This document shows, one piece after another, positions 32,787 through 40,317 of a DNA stretch of 40,317 nucleotides (positions are counted from its first letter, which is position 1; each line of letters begins with the position of its first letter). Made by a program: the position numbers and the translations under genes. Under the pieces are notes generated by a model. It worked only from the letters and a program-made list of their open reading frames with translations, had not been told where the DNA came from and made no database searches. The DNA is from Sulfidibacterium sp036244975 (GTDB lineage: Bacteria > Bacteroidota > Bacteroidia > Bacteroidales > F082): contig BTTE01000017.1 in NCBI GenBank assembly GCA_036244975.1, forward strand, positions 1-40,317, in the 5' to 3' direction.

Positions 32787-34202
32787 CTATTTCCCCCGGC
32801 CCTGGATGACAATCAAAACAGTGTAAATCATAATTTTAAAATCCATGGAAAGGGACATGTTTTCCAAATACAGCAGGTCGTACCTCAGGCGGTCAACCAT
32901 CTCATCAATGGTGGAAGCGTAACCGTATTTTACCTGTCCCCAAGAGGTTATTCCCGGTTTTATTTTCAGCAACAGACGATAATGGGGAGCTTTCCGTATA
33001 ACCTGGTCAATGTAATATTGCCGTTCCGGACGCGGCCCCACCAGCGACATTTGCCCCTTCAGAACCGTGAAAAACTGCGGAATCTCATCCAAACGAAATT
33101 TCCTGATAATGAGTCCAAAAGGAGTGATGCGCGGATCGTTTTCCGAAGAGAGCTGCGGGCCATCTTTTTCGGCATCTACCACCATCGAACGAAATTTATA
33201 CATGTAAAACGGTTTCCCTTTGTAACCAACGCGCTCCTGTTTGAAAAGAATGGGGCCGGGTGACGAGAGCTTTACGCCAATGGCCGTGAAAAGATAAACC
33301 GGTGAAAGAAAGATGAGTACCATGGCAGAAGCAAAAATATCCAAAAGACGTTTCAGATATTGTTGCCAGGCTGGCATTAAATCGGGTGAAATTTCAATCA
33401 GTGGTGTGTGAAAAACATTGGCGACTTTTACCGTGCCAAACATGATATCCTGAAGTAGCGGAATGACCTTAATAATAACACTGGCATCCTCCATCTCGAT
33501 GATGATGCGCTGGATGGTATCTTTTTCGGAACGCTCAATGGCAATAATGACTTCTTCCACCTGTTTCTCCTCCACAATTTTATTCAGCTTGCGGTAATTA
33601 CCGAGGTGGGGAACGTATTTGCTCATTTTGAAACCTTTGCGGTCGTGTACATTCACAAAGCCCACAAATTTGTTCCCCGACGAAATTTCCTGATGCATTA
33701 TGGATTGGTAAATCTTTTCCGCATTACCGTTGCTTCCGATAATCAGTGTGTTAAAGCCTATTTCTCCGTTGTGTACTTTGCGAACCGTAATTGTTGTCAG
33801 AATAAGCCGGAAAGAATAAGTAAAAACAAATTGTAAAGAAAACAATACAAAAAATGATTCGTAGTAACCTCTGTAACCATGTACTTCATCATCCAAAATC
33901 AGGACGAAAAACAATATGACCACACCAATTATCACACTAATTAAAGTCTGCTCCAACTCTTTTAAACGCGCTTTCCTGTATATACGCCGATAGGTACCCG
34001 TCATAACATAAAGAAGCATCCAAAACAATGGAATGAAGACAATTCCCAGCCAAAACTTACGGTCATCATAAATTTCGTTGAGCTGACTGAAGATATGGGG
34101 GTTTTCGTTCAGTTTCCTGAAAAGATAAAACAATGCCCACGCCAAAAAGGCACTGAACCAGTCAAGAAAAACATATTTTGTAACTTGTAAACGTCTGTTC
34201 AT
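32787..34202 (-). CDS. Undecaprenyl-phosphate sugar phosphotransferase (polyprenyl glycosylphosphotransferase)
   Basis: Product of 471 aa. Residues ~1-130 hold about four membrane segments, residues ~145-250 a CoA-binding-like Rossmann domain (GFNTLIIGSNGNAEKIYQSI), and the C-terminal third the bacterial sugar transferase domain after a further membrane helix. The conserved catalytic region reads GPILFKQERVGYKGKPFYMY, KFRSMVVDAE, FRLDEIPQFF and GQMSLVGPRPE. The enzyme transfers a hexose-1-phosphate to undecaprenyl phosphate, the first step of exopolysaccharide or O-antigen assembly. The sugar is unknown. It shares its strand with the oxidoreductase gene upstream. Confidence 0.93.
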   Translation of the reverse strand: MNRRLQVTKYVFLDWFSAFLAWALFYLFRKLNENPHIFSQLNEIYDDRKFWLGIVFIPLFWMLLYVMTGTYRRIYRKARLKELEQTLISVIIGVVILFFVLILDDEVHGYRGYYESFFVLFSLQFVFTYSFRLILTTITVRKVHNGEIGFNTLIIGSNGNAEKIYQSIMHQEISSGNKFVGFVNVHDRKGFKMSKYVPHLGNYRKLNKIVEEKQVEEVIIAIERSEKDTIQRIIIEMEDASVIIKVIPLLQDIMFGTVKVANVFHTPLIEISPDLMPAWQQYLKRLLDIFASAMVLIFLSPVYLFTAIGVKLSSPGPILFKQERVGYKGKPFYMYKFRSMVVDAEKDGPQLSSENDPRITPFGLIIRKFRLDEIPQFFTVLKGQMSLVGPRPERQYYIDQVIRKAPHYRLLLKIKPGITSWGQVKYGYASTIDEMVDRLRYDLLYLENMSLSMDFKIMIYTVLIVIQGRGK

Positions 34203-34375
34203 CTATTGCTTTTCATTTCTACCAACACAGATTCCTCTCATTGAAATAAGCCGAACGGGAAGATAATTTGACCTGTACATGAATGTGATTTTGGGTCTCT
34301 TTTTAGGGCTAACGAAAAAAGGCTACCCTTATTGTTGAAATATTGAAGTTTCTGAACCTTTCCGGTAGTTGTTTT

Positions 34376-35305
34376 TTATGGTGTCAGCATCTGTATTTTT
34401 TCATCAATGAGGAAAGCGGCTCTTAGGTTCTGATAGGTATGGTCGAGGCTGACCACAGGCCTTTTGTTGCCGGTGAGCAGTTCGTAAAAACTGGTAAGTG
34501 CCGGTAACAGTTTATCCTCTTTGGGCGTCTTTAGGTTTTTGATGAGAAATTCGTTGTCAATTTTTTCATTTGGCTTTCGCAGAATCTTAACCCGGTGTTT
34601 TAAGAAATCGGCCTGCACACGCGCCTGATGCTGGTAGAACTTGATCCTCCGGATATTTTTGGCGGCAATACGATTAGCCGTCAGGTTAGCGACAACGCCG
34701 TTGTCAAACTCCAGGTTGGTATTAACGATATCGGGTGAACCGTTGAAGACGCTTACTCCGGTTGCGTGTACCGTCCGGATATTGGCCTTTACAATGCTCA
34801 GTACAATATCAATATCATGCATCATCAGATCCATCACAACGGGAATATCCCGGCGCTGATCGTCAAAAGCAATGTGCCGCTGGGCTTCGATATACAACGG
34901 ATGGGTAAGATAGGGGAGTGTGGCGAGATATGCCGGATTGAACCGTTCGGGATAATTGACCTGTACCTTTACATCCGCCTCGTTGGATAAATCAATTAAC
35001 CGTAAAGCTTCATCGGGCGAAGATACCACCGGGCTGTTGATAAACAGGTGCTTCGACTTTTTAAGGGCATCGACGGCCAGCGGAAAATGGTCCAGATGCG
35101 GAGAGGCAATATCAATGACATCCGAATGTTGTAAAAGCTCTCCGAAATCTTTAAAATAGCTCAGCCCCACTCTTTCGCAAAGCTCCCGGGCGTTTTCGGT
35201 ATGCGAATCATAGATACCGGAAAGCTGAAAGCCGGCAAGAGATTGTATGGCCTTCAGGTGATTTAAGGAAATTTCGTCAATACCTGTCACCCCGATTTTT
35301 ATCAT
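34376..35305 (-). CDS. Gfo/Idh/MocA-family oxidoreductase
   Basis: Product of 309 aa from the ATG at 35305. The N-terminus (IKIGVTGIDEISLNHLKAIQ) is a Rossmann-like strand-turn-helix. It is followed by YFKDFGELLQHSDVIDIASP and KSKHLFINSPVVSSPDEALR, the usual NAD(P)-binding fold of this family. The usual EKP motif is replaced (INSPV), so the catalytic lysine is missing from the expected place. A longer frame to 35635 would add 110 residues with no family similarity and would run across the pcm gene. A -7 element lies 14 nt upstream. The role, perhaps in sugar metabolism with the neighbouring sugar transferase, is inferred. Confidence 0.85.
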   Translation of the reverse strand: MIKIGVTGIDEISLNHLKAIQSLAGFQLSGIYDSHTENARELCERVGLSYFKDFGELLQHSDVIDIASPHLDHFPLAVDALKKSKHLFINSPVVSSPDEALRLIDLSNEADVKVQVNYPERFNPAYLATLPYLTHPLYIEAQRHIAFDDQRRDIPVVMDLMMHDIDIVLSIVKANIRTVHATGVSVFNGSPDIVNTNLEFDNGVVANLTANRIAAKNIRRIKFYQHQARVQADFLKHRVKILRKPNEKIDNEFLIKNLKTPKEDKLLPALTSFYELLTGNKRPVVSLDHTYQNLRAAFLIDEKIQMLTP

Positions 35306-35318
35306 GGTGATTTTTTTC

Positions 35319-35326
35319 CAAAAATA
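35319..35326 (-). promoter_or_regulatory. -7 element for the Gfo/Idh/MocA gene
   Basis: Minus-strand TATTTTTG matches TAnnTTTG and ends 13 nt before the ATG at 35305. It supports that start over the longer open frame. Confidence 0.55.
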
Positions 35327-35388
35327 AAGCCTGAAATGCTTAAATTCGCACCGGAAAAAAGAAATAACCAACCTCTGAATGTTAATAA

Positions 35389-36036
35389 ATGGAAGATTCT
35401 TATCGTCATAAAGGTATGCGCAGAAAGTTGGTGAACGAAATTCGCAAAAAAGGCATCCTCGATGAAAAAATTCTGGAAGCCATTTATCGCGTACCACGCC
35501 ATCTGTTTCTCGATTCGGGATTTTTGAATTATGCTTACCAGGACAAACCTTTTCCCATTGGTTCGGGACAAACCATCTCTCAGCCTTATACTGTAGCTTT
35601 TCAAACCTGGTTGTTAAATGTACGTCCGGGCGCAAAGATATTGGAGATTGGTACCGGCTCGGGCTATCAGGCTTGTGTGTTGGCAGCTCTCGGGGCGCAG
35701 GTTTACTCCATCGAACGGCAAAAAAAACTTTATGAGAAAGCCCTGAGTTTTCTTCCCGGACTGGGTTTCAAAATAAATCTGTTTTATGGAGATGGCTATC
35801 TCGGCTTACCCGCCCATGCTCCTTTTGATGGAATCCTTATTACGGCAGCAGCCCCGGAAATACCGGAATGTCTGCTTGATCAGATGAAAACCGGAGGCGT
35901 TCTTGTCTCCCCTGTGGGCCGGGGAGATATCCAAACCATGGTTCGCTATACAAAATCTAAAGACGGGAAAATAGCCAAAGAACGGTTCGGAAGCTTCCGT
36001 TTTGTCCCCATGTTGAAAGAAAAAGCAGACGATTAA
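35389..36036 (+). CDS. pcm: Protein-L-isoaspartate O-methyltransferase
   Basis: Product of 215 aa, the typical length. It repairs isoaspartyl residues in aged proteins by SAM-dependent methylation. Motifs are the N-terminal RRKLVNEIRKKGILDEKILE, YRVPRHLFL, the PIGSGQTISQPYTVAF loop conserved in the family, and the SAM-binding ILEIGTGSGYQACVLAALGA with YSIERQ. It is divergent from the oxidoreductase gene with about 80 nt between starts. No other protein-repair genes are nearby. Confidence 0.95.
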   Translation: MEDSYRHKGMRRKLVNEIRKKGILDEKILEAIYRVPRHLFLDSGFLNYAYQDKPFPIGSGQTISQPYTVAFQTWLLNVRPGAKILEIGTGSGYQACVLAALGAQVYSIERQKKLYEKALSFLPGLGFKINLFYGDGYLGLPAHAPFDGILITAAAPEIPECLLDQMKTGGVLVSPVGRGDIQTMVRYTKSKDGKIAKERFGSFRFVPMLKEKADD

Positions 36037-36270
36037 GAGTTTTTAACAGTTGTTGATAAAAAAAATAGTTCTTCTAAGATATTGGAAATTTGATAATTGT
36101 AATTTAGTTTTAACGAAATTGAGTAATTAAATACCTAATAAGTTGTTTTTCTCTTTGGGATTGTTATTCTCAATATCTTCTTTGAGAAAGGAATACATGC
36201 TTTTGGTTGCCAGGACAGCCACAGAAAATGCATGCCCCTTCCGGGTTAAGGCAGACTTTCCCAAAAATTA

Positions 36271-36726
36271 TCAGCTTACTTCCAAGTGGGGAGAAAAGTT
36301 CATAAAAGCAATTTCATTTTGAATGTCATACCGTATATCCCGGATGGTTTTTTCAGACAGAATCTTATAGAAATTCCCTTTAACAACTTGGTACTCCCTG
36401 TGTATAGGGCAGGGCTTGTCCTCGTTGCATTCATACAACCCCAGACCGCAAGTGCTGAAAAACTCAAGCCCCTCGGTGGCATCGATGAGCGAAAGCAGGG
36501 AAATATCCATTGCTTTTTTGTCGATGTAAAAGCCGCCGTGAGGTCCCTTTGCCGATTTAATAATATGTTTCCTGACAAGATCTTGAAAAATTTTACCGAG
36601 ATAATGCCCGGGAAACCCTAAATCAGATGAAATTTGCTTTATGCCCAGCTTTTTTTCTTCCGAGGCATGTATTGATAAATAGACCACTGCTCTGATGGCG
36701 TATTCGGTAGATCTTGAAAAAAACAT
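36271..36726 (-). CDS. Rrf2-family Fe-S-type transcriptional regulator
   Basis: Product of 151 aa with an N-terminal winged-helix of the Rrf2 family (STEYAIRAVVYLSIHASEEK, ISSDLGFPGHYLGKIFQDL, GPHGGFYIDK). Cysteines C93, C100 and C106 (STCGLGLYEC, NEDKPCPIH) form the three-cysteine loop that in IscR, NsrR and RsrR holds an Fe-S cluster sensing Fe-S status, NO or redox. It lies downstream of a DUF2249/NnrS-like/DUF59 cluster on the same strand, which fits an NsrR-like NO sensor; this is inference from context. Confidence 0.9.
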   Translation of the reverse strand: MFFSRSTEYAIRAVVYLSIHASEEKKLGIKQISSDLGFPGHYLGKIFQDLVRKHIIKSAKGPHGGFYIDKKAMDISLLSLIDATEGLEFFSTCGLGLYECNEDKPCPIHREYQVVKGNFYKILSEKTIRDIRYDIQNEIAFMNFSPHLEVS

Positions 36727-36893
36727 AAATGCTTGTAGTTAAATTATTACTCGTTCATCTTGATTTTTACAATTTTGCTGCGAGTTTAATGAGATGACCA
36801 TTATTCCTGAAGTGTAGATTCCGGTAAATTCCGGAAGGCACCTGTGTTCATCCTCCTCATCCGGAATCATTATTATCTCAAAATCACTCCCTT

Positions 36894-37223
36894 TTAATAC
36901 AGATTTTCGAGGGCGGTTCTTCCCGCCTCGGTAATCATTTCAGGTGACCACATGGGTTCCCAAACTACTTCCGTATCAATTTTAAAATCCGGAAAATCTG
37001 CCTTCAACACCACTTCCACATTCTGAGTTATGGTATCGCCGAGAGGACATCCACGTGTGGAAAGGGTCATGACCACCCGGATAAATTTTTCTTCTTTGTT
37101 GTAATCAATTTCATAAACCAGTCCCAGATCAATGATGTTGACTGCCACTTCCGGGTCAACCACTGTTTTAAGCAATTGGGCAATTTCCTTTTCCTTATCG
37201 GTAAGATGATGAATATTACTCAT
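36894..37223 (-). CDS. DUF59/MIP18 metal-sulfur cluster assembly factor
   Basis: Product of 109 aa of the DUF59 (SufT/PaaD/MIP18) family. It shows DPEVAVNIIDLGLVYEIDY and the loop STRGCPLGDTITQNVE with the conserved Cys59, implicated in Fe-S cluster assembly or transfer. Its start overlaps the end of the membrane-protein gene by 8 nt, so it is translated in the same operon. It may help mature an Fe-S or heme-copper-related protein made by the cluster, or repair NO-damaged clusters. Confidence 0.92.
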   Translation of the reverse strand: MSNIHHLTDKEKEIAQLLKTVVDPEVAVNIIDLGLVYEIDYNKEEKFIRVVMTLSTRGCPLGDTITQNVEVVLKADFPDFKIDTEVVWEPMWSPEMITEAGRTALENLY

Positions 37224-38526
37224 TTTCTATGATTTTTTCTTTATGAAACACTATTTTAAAAACATTGTAATTATAAAGGACCGCTGTGATGATAAACAGG
37301 GCTGCCGCCGACCGGATTAACCATACCTGATTTGTTAGTTCTCCTGTAATTAAAAACACAAAAGCCACAAGAAAAGTTTGGTTGTGAATATTTGCGATGC
37401 GATTCGAATATAACTCTTGAGGCAAAGGGATTTTCTGCTTTCCCACTTTGGCCTGGTATTTTTGAAGCCACACAATAAACGGCAGGGTTTTATAGGTTTG
37501 TCCCAAAATGAGAGCGCTCAGGAATCCAAAAATGAAACTCATTACAAAGGCAATATCGATGCGGTATTGAAAAGCAGCGGTAAACCGGGGACTAATCACA
37601 GCAAAAAGGCCCAATAGCAAGGTAAAAGACAATATGATAAAAGCCGCTTTGGAGAGTTTCATGCCTGCATCTAAGTTTTTGCGAAAACGATGTTGAAAAG
37701 CATAATAATTAAATCGTAAATACAGGCCTATGCCTGCGAAAATCGGTATGGTTGAGACAATGACAGCCCAGGAATGTGGGTAGAAATAAAAAATGCCCAC
37801 CAGCAAAATGATCCCGGTATTGAGTAAATAATAAGTATATTTTAAAAGATAATCGGGTAGCTTGTGTATGATGAGAAACATGGGCATGAGCTTGCTCGAT
37901 ACGCCGATTATGAGAAATAAAAACCAGCCCATGAGACCCAGGTTAACATGCATTTTTAGTAAGTCAATTACGTTTACGGGGATAAACGGCCGGGCGAAGT
38001 TAATGATGAGGAGAATGGCGATGGAAACGGTAAGTATGAGGTAAATAATGGCTGTGATAATAAAAATATTCCCCATGTCCATCCTGTCTGATTTGACAGC
38101 GCTTTTCAGTGTATTAATTGCAAAAAGGATAACCGCTGTCAGAATAAGGGTTCCTGACACTTCAAACCATAGCCAGTTTTGGTTGCCGCCGAATGTTGCT
38201 TTCCAGAAAGAAGCTACCAAAATTAATAACCCGATTCCGAAAAGATAAAAAGTAATTCTTGCCAGCATCTCGCTGAATAGTTTGACCTCCATTACCACGG
38301 GAATCAACTGATACAAGGAACCGAAAATGATCATAGTGATAAACCCCAGGACCATTAAATGCGTCAGCGCAAGCATTTCCGGGTTGAGATGATAAGGAAG
38401 GGTAAGCTTTGACGCCGCCAACAACATAACTACCGAAGATGCCAAAAACGCGAGGGCGGCAAAAGCAAAATGTGGCAATACCACCGAAGGGGAGGGGGCA
38501 TTCTTTGTACTCAGTCCGGTTGCCAT
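37216..38526 (-). CDS. NnrS/heme-copper oxidase subunit I-like membrane protein
   Basis: Product of 436 aa with about twelve membrane segments. Candidate heme or metal ligands are His residues in VVLPHFAFAALAFL, LTHLMVLGFITMIIFGSLYQ, MHVNLGLMGWFLFLIIGVSS and LIIHKLP. The layout resembles cytochrome cbb3 subunit I and NnrS, a family linked to nitric-oxide stress. Its ATG shares a base with the DUF2249 gene's stop (TAATG), and its 3' end overlaps the DUF59 gene. No quinol or cytochrome c partner subunits are nearby, so it is unlikely to be a complete oxidase. Confidence 0.78.
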   Translation of the reverse strand: MATGLSTKNAPSPSVVLPHFAFAALAFLASSVVMLLAASKLTLPYHLNPEMLALTHLMVLGFITMIIFGSLYQLIPVVMEVKLFSEMLARITFYLFGIGLLILVASFWKATFGGNQNWLWFEVSGTLILTAVILFAINTLKSAVKSDRMDMGNIFIITAIIYLILTVSIAILLIINFARPFIPVNVIDLLKMHVNLGLMGWFLFLIIGVSSKLMPMFLIIHKLPDYLLKYTYYLLNTGIILLVGIFYFYPHSWAVIVSTIPIFAGIGLYLRFNYYAFQHRFRKNLDAGMKLSKAAFIILSFTLLLGLFAVISPRFTAAFQYRIDIAFVMSFIFGFLSALILGQTYKTLPFIVWLQKYQAKVGKQKIPLPQELYSNRIANIHNQTFLVAFVFLITGELTNQVWLIRSAAALFIITAVLYNYNVFKIVFHKEKIIENE

Positions 38527-39329
38527 TATTTAAAAATTATTAGTTTCAAATTATTTTCATCAATGGGCTTTGTTACGAGTTTATAGCCCCTGTTTTCCAG
38601 TTCGGGCAGTAGATATCGCGGCAGCCGCTTATGATGCACATAAAGAGCTTCTCCTTCATTCAACTTTTCAAGAGCCTCTAAGGTGGCAACCATGGGCATG
38701 GGCATTTCCATGTCGCGAACGTCAATTTCTGTCAACTTCCCTTGAAAACGGGTTTCAATACTGTCAAAGTCATGGGTTTCATTTCCTTTGGCTTCCGTTG
38801 CTTCATCGGTTGGAGTAACCGGGCCGGCCTTTTGCAGGTAACAGTAGACAATTCCGGGTTCCGGCCTTTCCGTCTGGTAAATATAACCACGTTTTTGCAA
38901 AATATTCAAAAGCGGTACCGGCTCAAAGGTGTTGATGATTAACAATGTTTCTTCCTCTTTCATTCCCTTGATTGTTCTCATTATTTCATCAAAAGGATCT
39001 GATCCTCCCGAAAGAATAGGACGTACATCTAAAGTGATAATATTTTTTTTCTCCATGATAGTGTTTGTTTTTTTTTCTTGTGAAACTTGTTTTTCTTCCT
39101 GATTAAATTCTACTTCGTAACCATTTTCCTGAAGTTTTTTCAGAAATTCTTCCGTGCTGATACCGCCAACTTTGGCAGCATCAGCCACATTTACCCGTGA
39201 AGCGAGTACCCTGGCTAAGATCGGATTTTTCAATTTTCTGAAATGCTTGTTTATGGATGCGATAACATCAATGGCATTTTTATCATATTTAATGATCTGC
39301 GATATTTTTGTTCCGGCTGTAATCTTCAT
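38526..39329 (-). CDS. DUF1858-DUF2249-DUF2249 protein
   Basis: Product of 267 aa. Residues ~1-65 are a DUF1858-like domain (TAGTKISQIIKYDKNAIDVI, VADAAKVGGISTEEFLKKL). Then follow two DUF2249 domains: ~95-165 (TLDVRPILSGGSDPFDEI, LLIINTFEPVPLLNILQKRG) and ~195-265 (IDVRDMEMPMPMVATLEALE, HHKRLPRYLLPELENRGYKL). DUF2249 is TusA-like and often sits with denitrification or NO-detoxification genes. It is the first gene of the cluster and its stop overlaps the next gene's start. Function is unknown; sulfur or cofactor handling is a guess. Confidence 0.85.
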   Translation of the reverse strand: MKITAGTKISQIIKYDKNAIDVIASINKHFRKLKNPILARVLASRVNVADAAKVGGISTEEFLKKLQENGYEVEFNQEEKQVSQEKKTNTIMEKKNIITLDVRPILSGGSDPFDEIMRTIKGMKEEETLLIINTFEPVPLLNILQKRGYIYQTERPEPGIVYCYLQKAGPVTPTDEATEAKGNETHDFDSIETRFQGKLTEIDVRDMEMPMPMVATLEALEKLNEGEALYVHHKRLPRYLLPELENRGYKLVTKPIDENNLKLIIFK

Positions 39330-39352
39330 GATTATGATTTATTTTTCTGTGG

Positions 39353-39360
39353 CAAAAATA
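39353..39360 (-). promoter_or_regulatory. -7 element for the DUF2249 operon
   Basis: Minus-strand TATTTTTG matches TAnnTTTG about 24 nt upstream of the ATG at 39329. Confidence 0.55.
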
Positions 39361-39372
39361 CAGATTTTTATT

Positions 39373-39396
39373 ATAAAAGAGTTTAAGGTCTTTTAT
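39373..39396. promoter_or_regulatory. 24-bp inverted repeat, candidate operator of the DUF2249 operon
   Basis: ATAAAAGA (39373-39380) and TCTTTTAT (39389-39396) are perfect inverted arms with an 8-bp spacer. The repeat lies 13 nt upstream of the -7 element, about positions -20 to -45 of the promoter, a place suited to a dimeric regulator such as an Rrf2 or Crp/Fnr protein. No second copy was found near the Rrf2 gene. Confidence 0.45.
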
Positions 39397-39447
39397 TATT
39401 TTATTTCAACCTGAAAAATCACATCCTTTGGGCGTGGTAATGTATTT

Positions 39448-39675
39448 AGGGCCTGCTGACAAACACCATATTGCCTAATGATCAATAAGATATATTAAAC
39501 ATGGTAAATTAAAATGCAAAGTTTTTGACTGAAAGGTGTTAATTTCCCTGCATTTTTTGTTTTGTTAGCCCGTAGCACATCATCTACTTCGTTGCTACGG
39601 TTCGCAGTATTATAGTATACAGCTTCGCCTTGCGGCCTTGTATCTGATGCACTACGGACTTTTTCAGCAGGCCCT
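39448..39675. mobile_element. MITE-like element with 12-bp perfect terminal inverted repeats
   Basis: AGGGCCTGCTGA (39448-39459) and TCAGCAGGCCCT (39664-39675) are perfect inverted ends of a 228-bp segment. The similarity extends a few more bases inwards with mismatches. Inside, CCGTAGCACATCA (39570-39582) and TGATGCACTACGG (39645-39657) are also inverted (11 of 13), and a CCGTAGCA/TGCTACGG hairpin lies at 39570-39600. No transposase is encoded. It is probably a non-autonomous transposon derivative. Confidence 0.6.
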
Positions 39676-39780
39676 GTTTACCTTCTGTGGATTTATTCGA
39701 AATCAGGCTTGTGATCGAACAGTTTTTTCGGTTCTTTTTACGATTTGCGAAAAAAATTTTCACTATCTGCCAAAAGACTT

Positions 39781-39788
39781 TATTTTTG
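39781..39788 (+). promoter_or_regulatory. -7 element for shikimate kinase
   Basis: TATTTTTG matches TAnnTTTG and ends 19 nt before the ATG at 39808. Confidence 0.55.
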
Positions 39789-39807
39789 ACCTGAAAGAAT
39801 ATCCCAA

Positions 39808-40317
39808 ATGAAAGAGCGTATCTATCTAATCGGATTTATGGGCGTGGGAAAAACCACGGTAGGCAAAAAGCTGGCGCGGCAGCTGGGCTATCGCTTTGTG
39901 GATTTGGATGACTTTTTCGAGGAGAAGTTTAAAATTGAAATTCATGATTTTTTCAGTAAGTATGATGAGCAGCTTTTCCGTAAACTGGAACACGACCGCT
40001 TGCTGAAAACTTTTGATATGCAAGGTGTTGTGGTGTCAACCGGTGGTGGAACGCCTTGCTATCATCACGGAATAGAAGAGATTAACCGCCACGGGCTGAG
40101 CGTTTTTCTCGATATGCCACCTGCCGCCATAGCACGCCGTTTGTTGCATGCCCGGCAAAAACGGCCGCTGGTGTTGGGTAAAACAGGAAAAGAGCTAACC
40201 CTGTTTATTGAAAAAAAGCTGGCTGAGCGTTTAATTTGTTATGAAAAAGCACACCTGAAAATAAAAGCTTTGCATGTGAATATTGCTGCCCTTGCCGGGG
40301 AAATTGAGGCATACGAA
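39808..40317 (+). CDS. aroK: Shikimate kinase (partial, runs off the window end)
   Basis: At least 170 codons, with the stop beyond the window edge. It phosphorylates shikimate in chorismate and aromatic amino-acid synthesis. The P-loop GFMGVGKTTVGKKLA, the DLDDFFEEKF shikimate-binding DxD region, the FRKLEHDRL segment and VVSTGGGTPC (Walker B-like glycine loop) are intact. A lid-type region RQKRPLVLGKTGKELT follows. The typical full length is about 170-180 aa, so only a few residues are missing. Confidence 0.93.
   Translation, partial: MKERIYLIGFMGVGKTTVGKKLARQLGYRFVDLDDFFEEKFKIEIHDFFSKYDEQLFRKLEHDRLLKTFDMQGVVVSTGGGTPCYHHGIEEINRHGLSVFLDMPPAAIARRLLHARQKRPLVLGKTGKELTLFIEKKLAERLICYEKAHLKIKALHVNIAALAGEIEAYE

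Noticed and set aside
35306..35635. 110-residue N-terminal extension of the Gfo/Idh/MocA protein
   Set aside because: It overlaps pcm on the other strand, lacks family similarity, and lies upstream of the promoter element at 35319-35326.
36738..36871. 43-codon minus-strand ORF (MIPDEEDEHRCLPEFTG...) between DUF59 and Rrf2 genes
   Set aside because: No recognisable similarity and no clear ribosome binding site; a frame of this length can occur by chance in a 167-bp gap.

Overview
The window looks like the chromosome of a free-living member of the Bacteroidota, probably Bacteroidales/Marinilabiliales-like. Two things seen in the sequence support this. Many genes are preceded by the Bacteroidota -7 promoter element TAnnTTTG, and several gene types are typical of the phylum: a DUF4294 protein, a giant VPS10/BNR-repeat secreted protein, and DUF151 next to thyA and folA. 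Almost all genes are chromosomal housekeeping or metabolic genes. The exception is an AT-rich accessory island at about 6.6-11.5 kb. No CRISPR array, tRNA or phage structural gene was seen.

Layout. Position 1 is the last bases of a 5S rRNA and its terminator, so an rRNA operon lies to the left. Next come a nucleoside permease (+) and a convergent DUF151-thyA-folA operon (-), which form a thymidylate/folate group. A large proton-pumping pyrophosphatase of apparently divergent type follows (4101-6545). The accessory island then carries palindromic and simple repeats, a remnant of a VOC/glyoxalase gene, a module made of a coiled-coil Mrr-type nuclease and a small membrane protein, a separate membrane-anchored coiled-coil protein, and a HigBA-like toxin-antitoxin locus. 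That locus has an antitoxin fused to an ImmA/IrrE protease and a shortened toxin behind two tandem palindromic operators. The nuclease module is bracketed by a 29-bp direct repeat.

From 11.7 to 20.6 kb lie gcvP (with a frameshifted C-terminus inside a near-perfect inverted repeat), carbamate kinase, a sodium:solute symporter, a DMT permease and a PIF1/HRDC helicase. From 21 to 23.6 kb is the AmmeMemoRadiSam trio (radical SAM enzyme, AMMECR1, Memo), a conserved set whose biochemical role I cannot state. From 23.9 to 27.9 kb is a tight cluster of a class III aminotransferase, gamma-glutamyltransferase, a hotdog thioesterase and leucyl/phenylalanyl-tRNA-protein transferase. An AT-richer stretch (27.9-31.9 kb) holds the 1046-aa VPS10-type secreted protein. 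Then come DUF4294, an undecaprenyl-phosphate sugar transferase, a Gfo/Idh/MocA oxidoreductase and protein-L-isoaspartate methyltransferase.

From 36.3 to 39.4 kb a minus-strand cluster reads DUF1858-DUF2249 protein, NnrS/heme-copper-like membrane protein, DUF59 Fe-S assembly factor and a cysteine-containing Rrf2 regulator. It looks like an operon for nitric-oxide or Fe-S stress, with a 24-bp inverted repeat next to its promoter. A MITE-like element (39448-39675) and the start of shikimate kinase (cut by the window end) close the window. All functional calls come from reading the sequence; no database search was run.
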